Shown: positions 33,780-41,701 of the stretch, piece by piece
Numbering within the stretch: the first letter of the stretch is position 1
Layout of the letters: every line of letters starts with the position of its first letter
Assembly: GCA_964584935.1 (NCBI GenBank)
Contig: CAZPBN010000022.1
Span: 1-41,952, forward strand
Length of the DNA stretch: 41,952 nucleotides
Reading direction: 5' to 3'
Source of the DNA: CAZPBN01 sp964584935
GTDB taxonomy: Bacteria > Acidobacteriota > Aminicenantia > Aminicenantales > Aminicenantaceae
Notes under the pieces: model-generated
The model's database searches: none
What the model saw: only the letters and a program-made list of their open reading frames with translations
What the model was told of the DNA's origin: nothing
Made by a program: the position numbers and the translations under genes

Positions 33780-35162
33780 TTATTTACTAAGATTAAATTC
33801 TGCTTCTTCTGCTGTCCCGTTGTTATCTTTTAATGATGGCAACATCATGACAATTCCTGCAATAAACCAGAAGGGTTCCATGATCCGGACAATTATAAAA
33901 GTATTAGCGGTTAAAGCGTGAATGGTCAATCCAATAAATCCGGCAAGGAAGCCCAGGGCAAGTCCTTTAAATAATTCATCTTTCTCTTTCTTAAATATAT
34001 TCAGTGAATTTTTAAAAATCACCCATAAAAGCCATAAGAAAGCTAAAAGTCCAAGAATTCCCAATTCTGGCAAAATCATCATATATTGTCCGTCAATAAA
34101 CATAAAGCCAGTTACACCCCGTCCTATAATAGGATTCTTCATCCAGGTTTGAATGCTTTCGCTCCAACTTCTGACTCTCGCGGAAGCAGAGGGATCCAAA
34201 TAGATGTTTCCTATTTTTACGGATTCCCTTTCTTTTTGGAATGTATATTTCACTCTTGAAAATATAGCTTCAGGCCTTAGTATTATAGCAGTGATTATGA
34301 TGACAGAGACAGCTGTTATCAATTCTGCTTTTTTCCTGCTCAGGATAATGAATGCAAAAAATGAAAAGATAATGGCAATATAAGAAGCCCGGGACAGAGT
34401 GAATAAAAATGGAATAAAGCTAATAATGATAATTCCAGCCATAGCCATTTTTATTTTTCTGGGGACTTTATGCAAATAAATTCCTACTGCCAGGCATAGA
34501 ATAAACAACAAATATCCTCCAAAGGTATTAGGCTCGCCGGTTTGTCCTTCAAAGGGGGCACTGACTCTTTCTCCCGAAGGAATCTGTAATATTCCATAGA
34601 CTGATACAACAGCGCAAGTTAAAAATATAGCGGTAAGGAACTTTTTTATTTGTTTCTTACTGTGAATATGGTTGACCACAAGAAGAAAGAGTAAAAAATA
34701 TTCAGAGTATTTCAGAGTATAAAAAAAGCCTTCGGCAAGATTAACTGTCCCAAATACAGCCCCCTTAAGAGTTGAGATAACACATATTAATATATAAACG
34801 CCCATAGCTTTGTTGATTGGTGTTTTTACAAATAGAGCCAGTCCTTTGTTTATAGCTGTTTTTGCAAACCATGTGAAAGTGATAATGGCAAGCAAAATAT
34901 CTTCAAACCGGATTATAATTTCCCTACCGGGGGCTTTTCCCGCTCCAATTTCTGGAGAGAGAAGCATGGAAAATATCAATAAAATCAGGCCTGCGTCGGT
35001 ATTGACTAAAACCACAATAAAAAAGACTATTGCCAGAATGATAGAAATAACAGTGCTGGTTGAAGAAGCAGAAATGAACTTTCCGAAAAAAAGGCTGGTT
35101 AAAACAAGAATGACTCCGATAATGATGGAAATTAATTTAGGATCGTTCCAATTTATACGCAT
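33780..35162 (-). CDS. Wzy/WaaL-like O-antigen polymerase or ligase
   Basis: The 460-residue protein has about twelve hydrophobic segments and a large periplasmic loop about 290-370. SWSESIQTWMKNPIIGRGVTGFMFIDGQYMMILPELGILGL is the Wzy_C-type region, with the arginine and histidine-poor variation common outside proteobacteria. It may polymerise repeat units or ligate finished chains to an acceptor. The ABC transporter next door favours ligase, and the Wzc-like protein upstream favours polymerase. The C-terminus is hydrophilic. Confidence 0.85.
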   Translation of the reverse strand: MRINWNDPKLISIIIGVILVLTSLFFGKFISASSTSTVISIILAIVFFIVVLVNTDAGLILLIFSMLLSPEIGAGKAPGREIIIRFEDILLAIITFTWFAKTAINKGLALFVKTPINKAMGVYILICVISTLKGAVFGTVNLAEGFFYTLKYSEYFLLFLLVVNHIHSKKQIKKFLTAIFLTCAVVSVYGILQIPSGERVSAPFEGQTGEPNTFGGYLLFILCLAVGIYLHKVPRKIKMAMAGIIIISFIPFLFTLSRASYIAIIFSFFAFIILSRKKAELITAVSVIIITAIILRPEAIFSRVKYTFQKERESVKIGNIYLDPSASARVRSWSESIQTWMKNPIIGRGVTGFMFIDGQYMMILPELGILGLLAFLWLLWVIFKNSLNIFKKEKDELFKGLALGFLAGFIGLTIHALTANTFIIVRIMEPFWFIAGIVMMLPSLKDNNGTAEEAEFNLSK

Positions 35163-35240
35163 AACGGATTTTTTTTAGCATTTCCTTTTAAAAAAGTTAA
35201 AATTCAACCGCTAAGAAGAAGGGCTTTTGATTCAATATGC

Positions 35241-37199
35241 TTATCTCTTGCCTTTTTTTAAATAATTGTAATACTTGTATTTATGATAAGGAGAAACGTC
35301 CTGTATAAATTCTGTTTTCACATTATTAATAACAACACCCCATATTTTGGCTTTAACATTCTCTAATTGTATTTTTGATCTGATGAGTGCCTGTCTGGGA
35401 GTTCTTCCTGCCTGATAAACGATAATAACTCCATCGGACTTTGTCCCCAGGATCGATGGATCTGTTACTGGAAGAACCGGGGGGCTGTCCATTAATATGA
35501 TGTCATACTTTTGTTCTAATTCTTGGATCAATTCTTCCATTCGAGGGAAAGAGAGTAATTCTGCTGGATTAGGAGCGTGCCCTCCGCATGTCATAATATT
35601 TAGGTTTCCAATCCCTGGTTTTTTTAAGATATTTTCATACTCAAATCCACCTAAAACCATATCAGTTACTGTATTGACTGCTTTTTCCACAGAAGTTTTG
35701 CCAATCAACACATCACTTATTCCTGGACTCCTGTTAAGTCCAAATATTTCATAAAGCATTGGTTTTCTGAAATCAGTTCCTAGAGCGATCACTTTTTGCC
35801 CCCCCTGGGCAAAGGATATTGCCAGATTAATCATTGTCTGGGTCTTCCCTTCCTGGGGGACGGCACTGGTTATAACAACGCTCTTTCCTCTTTTTTTCAA
35901 TCCCATATAACCTAAATTTGTTCTTAAAGACCTGTAGGATTCGGCTATGGTAGAAGTCGGATCAAAAAGGGCTATTAACCTTCCTGAACCGGGCTTTTTC
36001 GATTCCTTTTTTATCTTTTTCTGCTTTTTTTTATATTTCTTTCTTCCTTTATCAAAGACAATATCAGGGATAACTCCTAAAACAGGAACCTTTATAAGAT
36101 CTTCTATATCATCAATTCTTCCAATGGTGGTATCAAAGCTTTCTGTAATAAAAGCCATGATCAATCCAATCAATAATCCAGCTAAAATTCCAATGATTAT
36201 ATTGGTATTCACACTGGGTTTAATGGGTTTTGAGGGAAGAGGAGCTGGTTCGACAATGGTAACATCCTGAGCTTTTTCTGCTTCCAGAATGCGTGCCTCT
36301 TCGTATCTTCTTTTGAACATTAAATAAATATCTTCAGCTATGGTGACGTTCCTCTTCAATTGCACCAATTCAATTTCTTTGGTTGAAAGTTCCTTTTGTT
36401 GATTCTTTATTTCAGACAGTTGTTCAGCTAATTCCTTTTTTGCTTCCTGAATTTTTCTTTTTAGAGTCACAACTTCAGGATGGGCATCTGTGTATTTACT
36501 TTTAAGAGAAATCAATTCAAATTCTGAATTGACAATTTCGTCTTCAAGGCTTTGAATGCGGGAATCAACTTGGATTCCTGAATTTTGAGTTATATCCCTC
36601 TCTACGACTAATGGATTTTCCCTCCGGAATTGCAATAGTGCATTTTCGCTTTCTTGTAATTCCAGCAAATAGCTATCGAGCTGGTTCTTTACGAATTTCC
36701 TTACGTTTGATGCTTCCTGTCTCTTGTTTTCAAAATGAAATTTCACATAGACATCGGCAACCGTATTGGCTAAATCCATTGCTCTTTTTGGATTTTTTGA
36801 AATGGTAGAAATTGAAATCATGTTTGTATCACCAACTCTTCCTGACGAAACCTTACTTTGTATCCCTTTAACCACAGCCATGTGTTCTGAAGGAGACATG
36901 TCTGGTTTGAACAGATCCATTCTTTCCGCGACTATTTCCATAATTTGGTAGCTTGTGATTAGATTTGCTTGAGAAGACATTTGATTTCCGGGTGCCCAAG
37001 TAATCAATTCTGTTAAAATAGAAGCAACTGATTTTCTTTGTTCGATTTTAATCTTACAAGAGGACTGATAAACAGGAGTTTGCTTTACTGTGTAATATAT
37101 AGTAGAGACCATAACCAATAAAAAGGAGAGAATAATAATTCTTTTCCTTTTGCGTATGACTCTTAAGTAATCAGCAAGATTCATTTCTATTTTTGGCAT
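35241..37199 (-). CDS. Wzc-like chain-length regulator and tyrosine autokinase
   Basis: The 652-residue protein has a Wzz domain with helix 1 at 20-36, a coiled-coil periplasmic part (about 175-285), a GNVR-type region ending about 305 and helix 2 at 333-351. A BY-kinase domain follows: Walker A SAVPQEGKT (445-453), Walker A' VIALGTDFR (470-478) and Walker B IILMDSPP (567-574). The tail has five tyrosines (Y638, Y641, Y643, Y644, Y646) for autophosphorylation. The first Asp of the usual DxD in Walker A' is Gly474 while Asp476 remains. A lysine-rich juxtamembrane stretch lies at 385-403. It governs polymer length and export together with the OPX protein. Confidence 0.93.
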   Translation of the reverse strand: MPKIEMNLADYLRVIRKRKRIIILSFLLVMVSTIYYTVKQTPVYQSSCKIKIEQRKSVASILTELITWAPGNQMSSQANLITSYQIMEIVAERMDLFKPDMSPSEHMAVVKGIQSKVSSGRVGDTNMISISTISKNPKRAMDLANTVADVYVKFHFENKRQEASNVRKFVKNQLDSYLLELQESENALLQFRRENPLVVERDITQNSGIQVDSRIQSLEDEIVNSEFELISLKSKYTDAHPEVVTLKRKIQEAKKELAEQLSEIKNQQKELSTKEIELVQLKRNVTIAEDIYLMFKRRYEEARILEAEKAQDVTIVEPAPLPSKPIKPSVNTNIIIGILAGLLIGLIMAFITESFDTTIGRIDDIEDLIKVPVLGVIPDIVFDKGRKKYKKKQKKIKKESKKPGSGRLIALFDPTSTIAESYRSLRTNLGYMGLKKRGKSVVITSAVPQEGKTQTMINLAISFAQGGQKVIALGTDFRKPMLYEIFGLNRSPGISDVLIGKTSVEKAVNTVTDMVLGGFEYENILKKPGIGNLNIMTCGGHAPNPAELLSFPRMEELIQELEQKYDIILMDSPPVLPVTDPSILGTKSDGVIIVYQAGRTPRQALIRSKIQLENVKAKIWGVVINNVKTEFIQDVSPYHKYKYYNYLKKGKR

Positions 37200-37213
37200 T
37201 TAATTGACTCCTC

Positions 37214-38512
37214 TTATCTAACAAACCAAAAATACCAATGGAGAGGAAGGGACATTAATCTTAAGAAGTGTTCAACATCGACAATGACCCTTTGCGGTAC
37301 ATAAATGATATCTCCGGGCTCTAACATTATATTCTGTCCCACATCGGCGTTTTTTAAAATTCTGTCAAGGTTTATTTTGATTCCTCTTTGAGAGCCCAAT
37401 TCTCCTCGAGCTATAATTACACATTTTGTGACAGCATCTTGAGTGGGACCACCTGCAGCCGTGATGGCATCTACAAGCGACAATTCCTCTTTTATCGGTA
37501 CAGTTCTGGGAGACTTGACTTCCCCCAAAACATAAACCCTGTTTATTTCAAGGGGAGGGATATAAACGGTATCACCGCCGGATACCGTGATTTCGAAACT
37601 CTTTTTAGGATTGTTGATGAGCTCTTTTAAATTATAGGTAAAAACCTGCCCATTCTTTTTAATAAGTTTGATATGATAGATGTCAGCATTATCTGTGGGG
37701 CCACCTATTCGTCCTATAAAATTAACCAAGGTTGTTTTTCTTTTTAAAGTATACATTCCAGTTGCCCCAGTTGCCAGCTCTCCTAAGGCAACAACTCTCT
37801 GACTGTTATATTCTTCTATAGTTACAAATACAATCGGATCAATGAGGTATTTAGAGAGTTGTTCCATTAGTTCTTCTTCAGTTTGAAGGACAGTTAAACC
37901 CATCACACTGATTTTTCTTATGGGAGGCAATCTAATATATCCTTGGTTATTCACAACTACTGTTCTTGAAATATCAGTTTGTTTCCAGACTTCTATTTTT
38001 AGGACATCACCGGGTCCAATAAGATAAACGTCTTCCGCACCAAGCATTTCTTTTTTTGCTGTTTGTTTTAACTTTATTTCAATCTTCTCTTTTTCTGAGA
38101 CAGAGGGCTCAATATCTTTGATTTTTACTATGATAGAACTTCCGCTGTGAGAAACTTTATAAGGGAAGTCCTTATTGAGTTCGATTATTAACAAATTTAG
38201 TTGCCTTGAGCCGTCTTTTTTTAACTCAAAATATTCATTTTTTACTTTTTTGACAGGACCTTTATTGATAATGATTTCGGGTTTTTCAGTGCTGATAATT
38301 TTTTCCCCAGGAAAACTCAAGATTATACTGGGAGGACTCCCGGTTTTCGTCACTTTATATTCCACGGGTTCCGTCATATTTATTATAACTTCCATCTCGG
38401 AGGGAGACTTCCTTGTGAATAGATTGATGTAATGGGGATTTTTAATACGAATACAAGAAATGGATATTATGGATAAAAATGTTATGATAATCAAAAATAT
38501 CGATTTTTTCAT
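37214..38512 (-). CDS. AMIN-OPX polysaccharide export outer-membrane protein (Wza-like)
   Basis: The 432-residue protein has a signal peptide with a Cys at position 20 (possible lipoprotein, though the residues before it fit a lipobox only loosely). An AMIN-like beta domain follows (about 38-130; EMEVIINMTEPVEYKV, PPSIILSFPG). Then come the polysaccharide-export domain (about 160-245; IGPGDVLKIEVWKQ, DPIVFVTIEEYNSQRV) and two SLBB domains (about 240-320 and 328-400, with VYVLGEVKSPRTVPI). It ends in a short aromatic helix (HWYFWFV). OPX proteins form the outer-membrane exit channel; AMIN domains bind cell-wall polymers. It is the first gene of the operon, with AGGAAG before ATG 38512. Confidence 0.9.
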   Translation of the reverse strand: MKKSIFLIIITFLSIISISCIRIKNPHYINLFTRKSPSEMEVIINMTEPVEYKVTKTGSPPSIILSFPGEKIISTEKPEIIINKGPVKKVKNEYFELKKDGSRQLNLLIIELNKDFPYKVSHSGSSIIVKIKDIEPSVSEKEKIEIKLKQTAKKEMLGAEDVYLIGPGDVLKIEVWKQTDISRTVVVNNQGYIRLPPIRKISVMGLTVLQTEEELMEQLSKYLIDPIVFVTIEEYNSQRVVALGELATGATGMYTLKRKTTLVNFIGRIGGPTDNADIYHIKLIKKNGQVFTYNLKELINNPKKSFEITVSGGDTVYIPPLEINRVYVLGEVKSPRTVPIKEELSLVDAITAAGGPTQDAVTKCVIIARGELGSQRGIKINLDRILKNADVGQNIMLEPGDIIYVPQRVIVDVEHFLRLMSLPLHWYFWFVR

Positions 38513-38542
38513 ACCGGCTTCCTGATTTTATTATTTAAGACA

Positions 38543-38571
38543 ATAATATATAATTTAATTAAAAACGTCAA
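38543..38571 (-). promoter_or_regulatory. promoter of the 14-gene polysaccharide operon
   Basis: On minus, TTGACG (38571-38566), 17 bp, TATTAT (38548-38543); both boxes match consensus at 5 of 6. The leader is about 24 nt. No other promoter of this quality was noticed between here and the epimerase gene. The remaining bases up to 38797 hold no supported gene. Confidence 0.7.
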
Positions 38572-38797
38572 CTTATGAAGATTGAATTAGATAAGCGCAG
38601 TCGTTGCCCCGCAGATTTTGCCTAGCGTAATAGGATTGTTCCCTCAATGGCTCATATTCCTAATGATGAATTCCATCATGCCCTTTACTCTTTTTAGTCA
38701 CTGCCAGACTTGTTCAGGCAATCCATATCCTGATAATTCTGTCAGGCACCAATTTTCAGTCGTTGATTGGGATTTATTAGATACTTTTAGCAGAGAA

Positions 38798-39268
38798 CTA
38801 TTGGTCTATCAGCTTGAATAATTTTTTCTCTTCCTTGATTCCTTGAAGGATGTCATTTAATAAATTCTTGAAGCCCTTCTTGTTGAAATCATTTTTTTCA
38901 ATTTCTAATTTATCCGATTTGATAACACAGGTAATCAATTGAATGTCCTTTGCGTATTTTATGTATTGATTTAATCCTTCTGAAACAAAGTAAGTTAACT
39001 GCAACGCCATTTTTTCCGAGCCTTCCGTATCATAGATTAAAACCACAATGTGTTCTTCTGCATTCTTTGGATTCTTGTCGAGGTCAAAATTAAACTCTCT
39101 TTTTATAAATGACTCTTTCTCCCTTTTCCCCAATTCTTTTACTTCTTTATAGATTTCCTGGAGAAGAATCTCGGGTTCATCCTTCACATTCTTTTTCTTG
39201 CAGAGCGAATCAGGAGGGGTGAAAAAGAAAAGTATTATTAAAAGGGGAACACAATATCTATTGACCAT
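38798..39268 (-). CDS. exported protein of unknown function
   Basis: The 156-residue protein has a signal peptide (about 1-22, LLIILFFFTPPDSLC; the Cys could be a lipidation site) and then a lysine/glutamate-rich alpha/beta domain. Recognisable stretches are HIVVLIYDTEGSEKMALQLTYFVSEG and IQLITCVIKSDKLEIEK. No family is recognised. It lies between the decarboxylase and the polysaccharide operon, 81 nt after the former, and precedes the polysaccharide promoter. Confidence 0.65.
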   Translation of the reverse strand: MVNRYCVPLLIILFFFTPPDSLCKKKNVKDEPEILLQEIYKEVKELGKREKESFIKREFNFDLDKNPKNAEEHIVVLIYDTEGSEKMALQLTYFVSEGLNQYIKYAKDIQLITCVIKSDKLEIEKNDFNKKGFKNLLNDILQGIKEEKKLFKLIDQ

Positions 39269-39349
39269 ATTGATATTTAACTTGTTTCAATGGTTTTGAC
39301 ACTTACTTTAATTATTATGCTTTTATGAGAATATATAATATGTTCCTTT

Positions 39350-40747
39350 TTATTCTACCACTTTTTTTATCAATTCCCAGGCTTTTTTCACATGTTTCTC
39401 TTCAGTCAGTCTTGAGCCTATGGCGAAGCGCAATACGTATTTTCCATTGAGGGTAGTGTGGGTTAGATAAACTTCTCCAGTCTGATTTATTTTTTTTAGA
39501 AGCTCCTTATTCATTTCATTCAGTGATTGCTCGTTGCTTGCGTCATTGGTGCGAAAACAAATGACGCTGAGGTCAACCGGAGCCATAAGTTCAAACTTTT
39601 CATGATTTATTATCCATTGTTTAAACATGTTGGCAAATTCGATGTGTTTTCTCACCATATTTTGAATTCCTTCTATTCCGTAAGAACGGATAACAAACCA
39701 TAGTTTTAAAGCTCTGAATCGTCTTCCCAGTTGAATTCCCCAGTCTCTATAGTTCTTGACCACTCTATCGACACCTGTTTTCAAATATTCAGGATGGATT
39801 TCAAAAGTGCGGGAAAGGTCATCAGAGCTTTTCACAAAATAGGCAGAACAATCGAAATTAGTGAACATCCATTTATGAGGATTGAAGACAAAAGAATCGA
39901 TGTATTTAGAACCTTTGAGGAGATCCCTTTTCTCGGGCAGGAGTGCTGCTGTTCCTGCGAATGCCGCATCAACATGAAGCCAAACATTGTGGCGGCGGCA
40001 TATAACCCCTATCTCCTCTAAAGGATCAATGGCAGTGGATGATGTTGTGCCAATAGTGGCAACAACACAGGTTGGTTTCAATCCTCTTTTTTTATCTTCT
40101 AAGATGGACTCTTCCAGTTTGGAAGAAATCAGAGCAAATTTTTCATCTGTAGGAATATATCTTAAATTTTTTTTCCCGAAACCAGCGATCTTTACTCCTT
40201 TTTCAATACTGGAATGGGTTTCATTGGAAGCATAAACAGTCAAAGGTTCCCGGTTTCCAATCCTGTTTGCATTAAAATCTGTTGCTTTTTCCCTGGCAGT
40301 CAATAAAGCGCATAAAGTTGAAGTGGATGCTGTATCCTGTATGACTCCTTCCATGCCTTCAGGAAGTCCTAACATCTGCCTCAACCATTCCATAACAACC
40401 TCTTCCAGTTCTTCAGCAGCTGGAGATGTCTGCCAGACCATACATTGAGCTCCCATACATGCGGTCAGCATTTCTGCCAAGACGGAAGGCGGGCTGTTAT
40501 TTGCAGGAAAATAGGCAAACCAGGAAGGATGCTGCCAGTGGGTTATGCCAGGGAGAATGATTTTTTGGAAATCTTTGAATATTTTATCAAACGGCTCTGC
40601 TTTTTCGGGAGGGTTCAATGGAATCTGACTTTTGATATCACCGGGTTTTAGCTTGGAGCAAACAGGATATTTTTCAATCTCTTTAAAATAATCTGCCATC
40701 CAATCCACAAATTGATGGCCCCACTGCCTGAATTGATCGTTGTTCAT
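39350..40747 (-). CDS. PLP-dependent aromatic-L-amino-acid-type decarboxylase
   Basis: The group II decarboxylase has 465 residues from ATG 40747. That start is chosen because AAGGAGG lies 6 nt before it, whereas an ATG two codons earlier directly abuts the Shine-Dalgarno sequence. It has the N-terminal GITHWQHPSWFAYFPANNS, the stacking histidine in ASNETHSSIEKG, the aspartate in HVDAAFAG that contacts the pyridine nitrogen, and the PLP lysine in FNPHKWMF. These are features of aromatic amino acid and tyrosine/phenylacetaldehyde-type enzymes; the substrate (tyrosine, tryptophan, phenylalanine or DOPA) is not certain. The product would be an amine and CO2. No amine exporter is adjacent. Confidence 0.93.
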   Translation of the reverse strand: MNNDQFRQWGHQFVDWMADYFKEIEKYPVCSKLKPGDIKSQIPLNPPEKAEPFDKIFKDFQKIILPGITHWQHPSWFAYFPANNSPPSVLAEMLTACMGAQCMVWQTSPAAEELEEVVMEWLRQMLGLPEGMEGVIQDTASTSTLCALLTAREKATDFNANRIGNREPLTVYASNETHSSIEKGVKIAGFGKKNLRYIPTDEKFALISSKLEESILEDKKRGLKPTCVVATIGTTSSTAIDPLEEIGVICRRHNVWLHVDAAFAGTAALLPEKRDLLKGSKYIDSFVFNPHKWMFTNFDCSAYFVKSSDDLSRTFEIHPEYLKTGVDRVVKNYRDWGIQLGRRFRALKLWFVIRSYGIEGIQNMVRKHIEFANMFKQWIINHEKFELMAPVDLSVICFRTNDASNEQSLNEMNKELLKKINQTGEVYLTHTTLNGKYVLRFAIGSRLTEEKHVKKAWELIKKVVE

Positions 40748-40768
40748 AACCATCCTCCTTTTGATTCA

Positions 40769-40797
40769 TTATACAGCACATGTGTTGATTATCCAAT
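40769..40797 (-). promoter_or_regulatory. promoter of the decarboxylase with a palindrome in the spacer
   Basis: On minus, a perfect TATAAT (40774-40769) lies 17 bp from a weak -35 (TTGGAT, 40797-40792). The spacer holds the near-perfect palindrome CAGCACATGTGTTG (40775-40788, plus strand), with core CACATGTG. A weak -35 plus a palindrome between the boxes suggests regulation by a MerR-like activator or a repressor. Confidence 0.6.
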
Positions 40798-40938
40798 AAA
40801 AACAGGGAGTGTTTCCCGAGGAACAAGGTTTATTTTTTTCATTAATGGTAAAAAAGTGTCAAAATAAGCTGATTTATGAGAAAAAAAATGCAAAAATACA
40901 ATTTAAATGGAACAATTAAGTAAATTTAAAAAAAATCC

Positions 40939-40968
40939 TTGAAATTTTATTTTTATTTATGTTATAAT
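40939..40968 (+). promoter_or_regulatory. plus-strand promoter of a short transcription unit
   Basis: TTGAAA (40939-40944), 18 bp, TATAAT (40963-40968). Transcription would start near 40975. The surrounding AT-richness makes a chance match possible, but a strong terminator in the same direction 220 nt further supports a real unit. Confidence 0.5.
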
Positions 40969-41078
40969 AAAGATAACGTCAGTAAATAATTTCAAAACAA
41001 ACAAAAAAATTCATTTTTTTCTTTTGTGGGTGCAACTTTATAGGAGCTTTCCTCGTATATATATATGGAATGAATAAA

Positions 41079-41171
41079 ATGAAAATAGCGGCAAAAGTTA
41101 AAAATTTAAAATACTCCTTTTTTGAACTTCCTTTATTAGAGGAGTTAAGAATAAATCCCCTTTTCTATTAA
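41079..41171 (+). CDS. possible 30-residue small protein
   Basis: ATG 41079 to TAA 41169-41171 encodes a peptide beginning MKIAAKVKNLKYSFFELP, with a basic N-terminal third and an acidic middle (LLEEL). The Shine-Dalgarno sequence is weak (GGAATGA about 7 nt upstream). It sits between the promoter and terminator of the plus-strand unit and is the only ORF there. No family is known to me. Confidence 0.3.
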   Translation: MKIAAKVKNLKYSFFELPLLEELRINPLFY

Positions 41172-41186
41172 TTCATCCCCTTTTAC

Positions 41187-41227
41187 AGACTGCCCTTTTC
41201 TTTTGAGAAGAGGGCAGTCTTTTTTTT
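41187..41227 (+). terminator. strong intrinsic terminator
   Basis: The stem AGACTGCCCT (41187-41196) pairs with AGGGCAGTCT (41211-41220). A further five pairs, one of them G-U, close a TTTG loop. The stem is followed by seven more T residues to 41227. The U-tract is only on the plus strand, so it ends the plus-strand unit, not nikR. Confidence 0.9.
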
Positions 41228-41228
41228 A

Positions 41229-41645
41229 TCAATCAATATGTTCGCCGGTTGTGGTGGTTATCAATTGGCCGTGTTTGACATTTTTTATGCTCAGCATTTT
41301 ATCTGAGATAGTCTTTATAATAGAACTCTTTCCTTTGAGAATGATGACTTCCAGACAATTGTGATGATCCAGATGAATGTGAGTCGAGGAAAGTATATCC
41401 TGTGTATACTGATGCTGGATATGATTGATCGTTTCAGTTAAATCATGTATTTCATGGTTGTATACAATCCCCAATATGCCCACAATTTCTTTTTCTTCTT
41501 TCCACTCCTGATCAACCAGTCGGTCTCTCATCAAGTCCCGTAAAGCTTCGGATCTATTTTTATATCCTAATTTCATTATCAAATCATCAAATTTTTTCAA
41601 TAAATTGGAGTCAATAGAAACTCCGAATCTGGTTACTTTTTCCAT
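41229..41645 (-). CDS. nikR: nickel-responsive regulator NikR
   Basis: From ATG 41645 the protein has 138 residues: a ribbon-helix-helix DNA-binding domain (VTRFGVSIDSNLLKKFDDLI... NRSEALRDLMRDRL, 4-43) and a C-terminal ACT-like nickel domain. H78, H89, H91 and C97 have exactly the spacing of the E. coli nickel ligands H76, H87, H89 and C95. A longer open frame reaches 41828, but AAGGAAG lies upstream of ATG 41645 and a promoter sits inside the extension, so the short form is right. NikR represses nickel uptake when nickel is bound; no nickel transporter, hydrogenase or urease gene is in the window. Confidence 0.95.
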   Translation of the reverse strand: MEKVTRFGVSIDSNLLKKFDDLIMKLGYKNRSEALRDLMRDRLVDQEWKEEKEIVGILGIVYNHEIHDLTETINHIQHQYTQDILSSTHIHLDHHNCLEVIILKGKSSIIKTISDKMLSIKNVKHGQLITTTTGEHID

Positions 41646-41672
41646 GATGTTCTTCCTTTCTAAGCTATCTTG

Positions 41673-41701
41673 AAAATAGTATGCTTTTTTTAAAAAGTCA
41701 A
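41673..41701 (-). promoter_or_regulatory. promoter of nikR
   Basis: On minus, TTGACT (41701-41696), 17 bp, TATTTT (41678-41673). The start would lie near 41666, about 20 nt before the ATG. An imperfect inverted repeat (CTAT/ATAG around 41665-41679) overlaps the -10 and might be an autoregulatory site. Confidence 0.55.

Larger units (their letters stand above)
40975..41227 (+). ncRNA. candidate small transcript of about 250 nt
   Basis: This is the span between the predicted start at 40975 and the terminator. It lies between the divergent decarboxylase promoter and nikR, on the opposite strand to both. It contains a small AGGA/TCCT hairpin (near 41042-41053) and a 30-codon ORF. It may be a small RNA, a small-protein mRNA, or both. 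The last bases reach the nikR stop codon, so its 3' end could touch the nikR message. Confidence 0.4.

Noticed and set aside
38618..38821. 67-codon plus-strand frame
   Set aside because: It has no ribosome binding site or family, and it overlaps the end of the exported hypothetical gene on the other strand.
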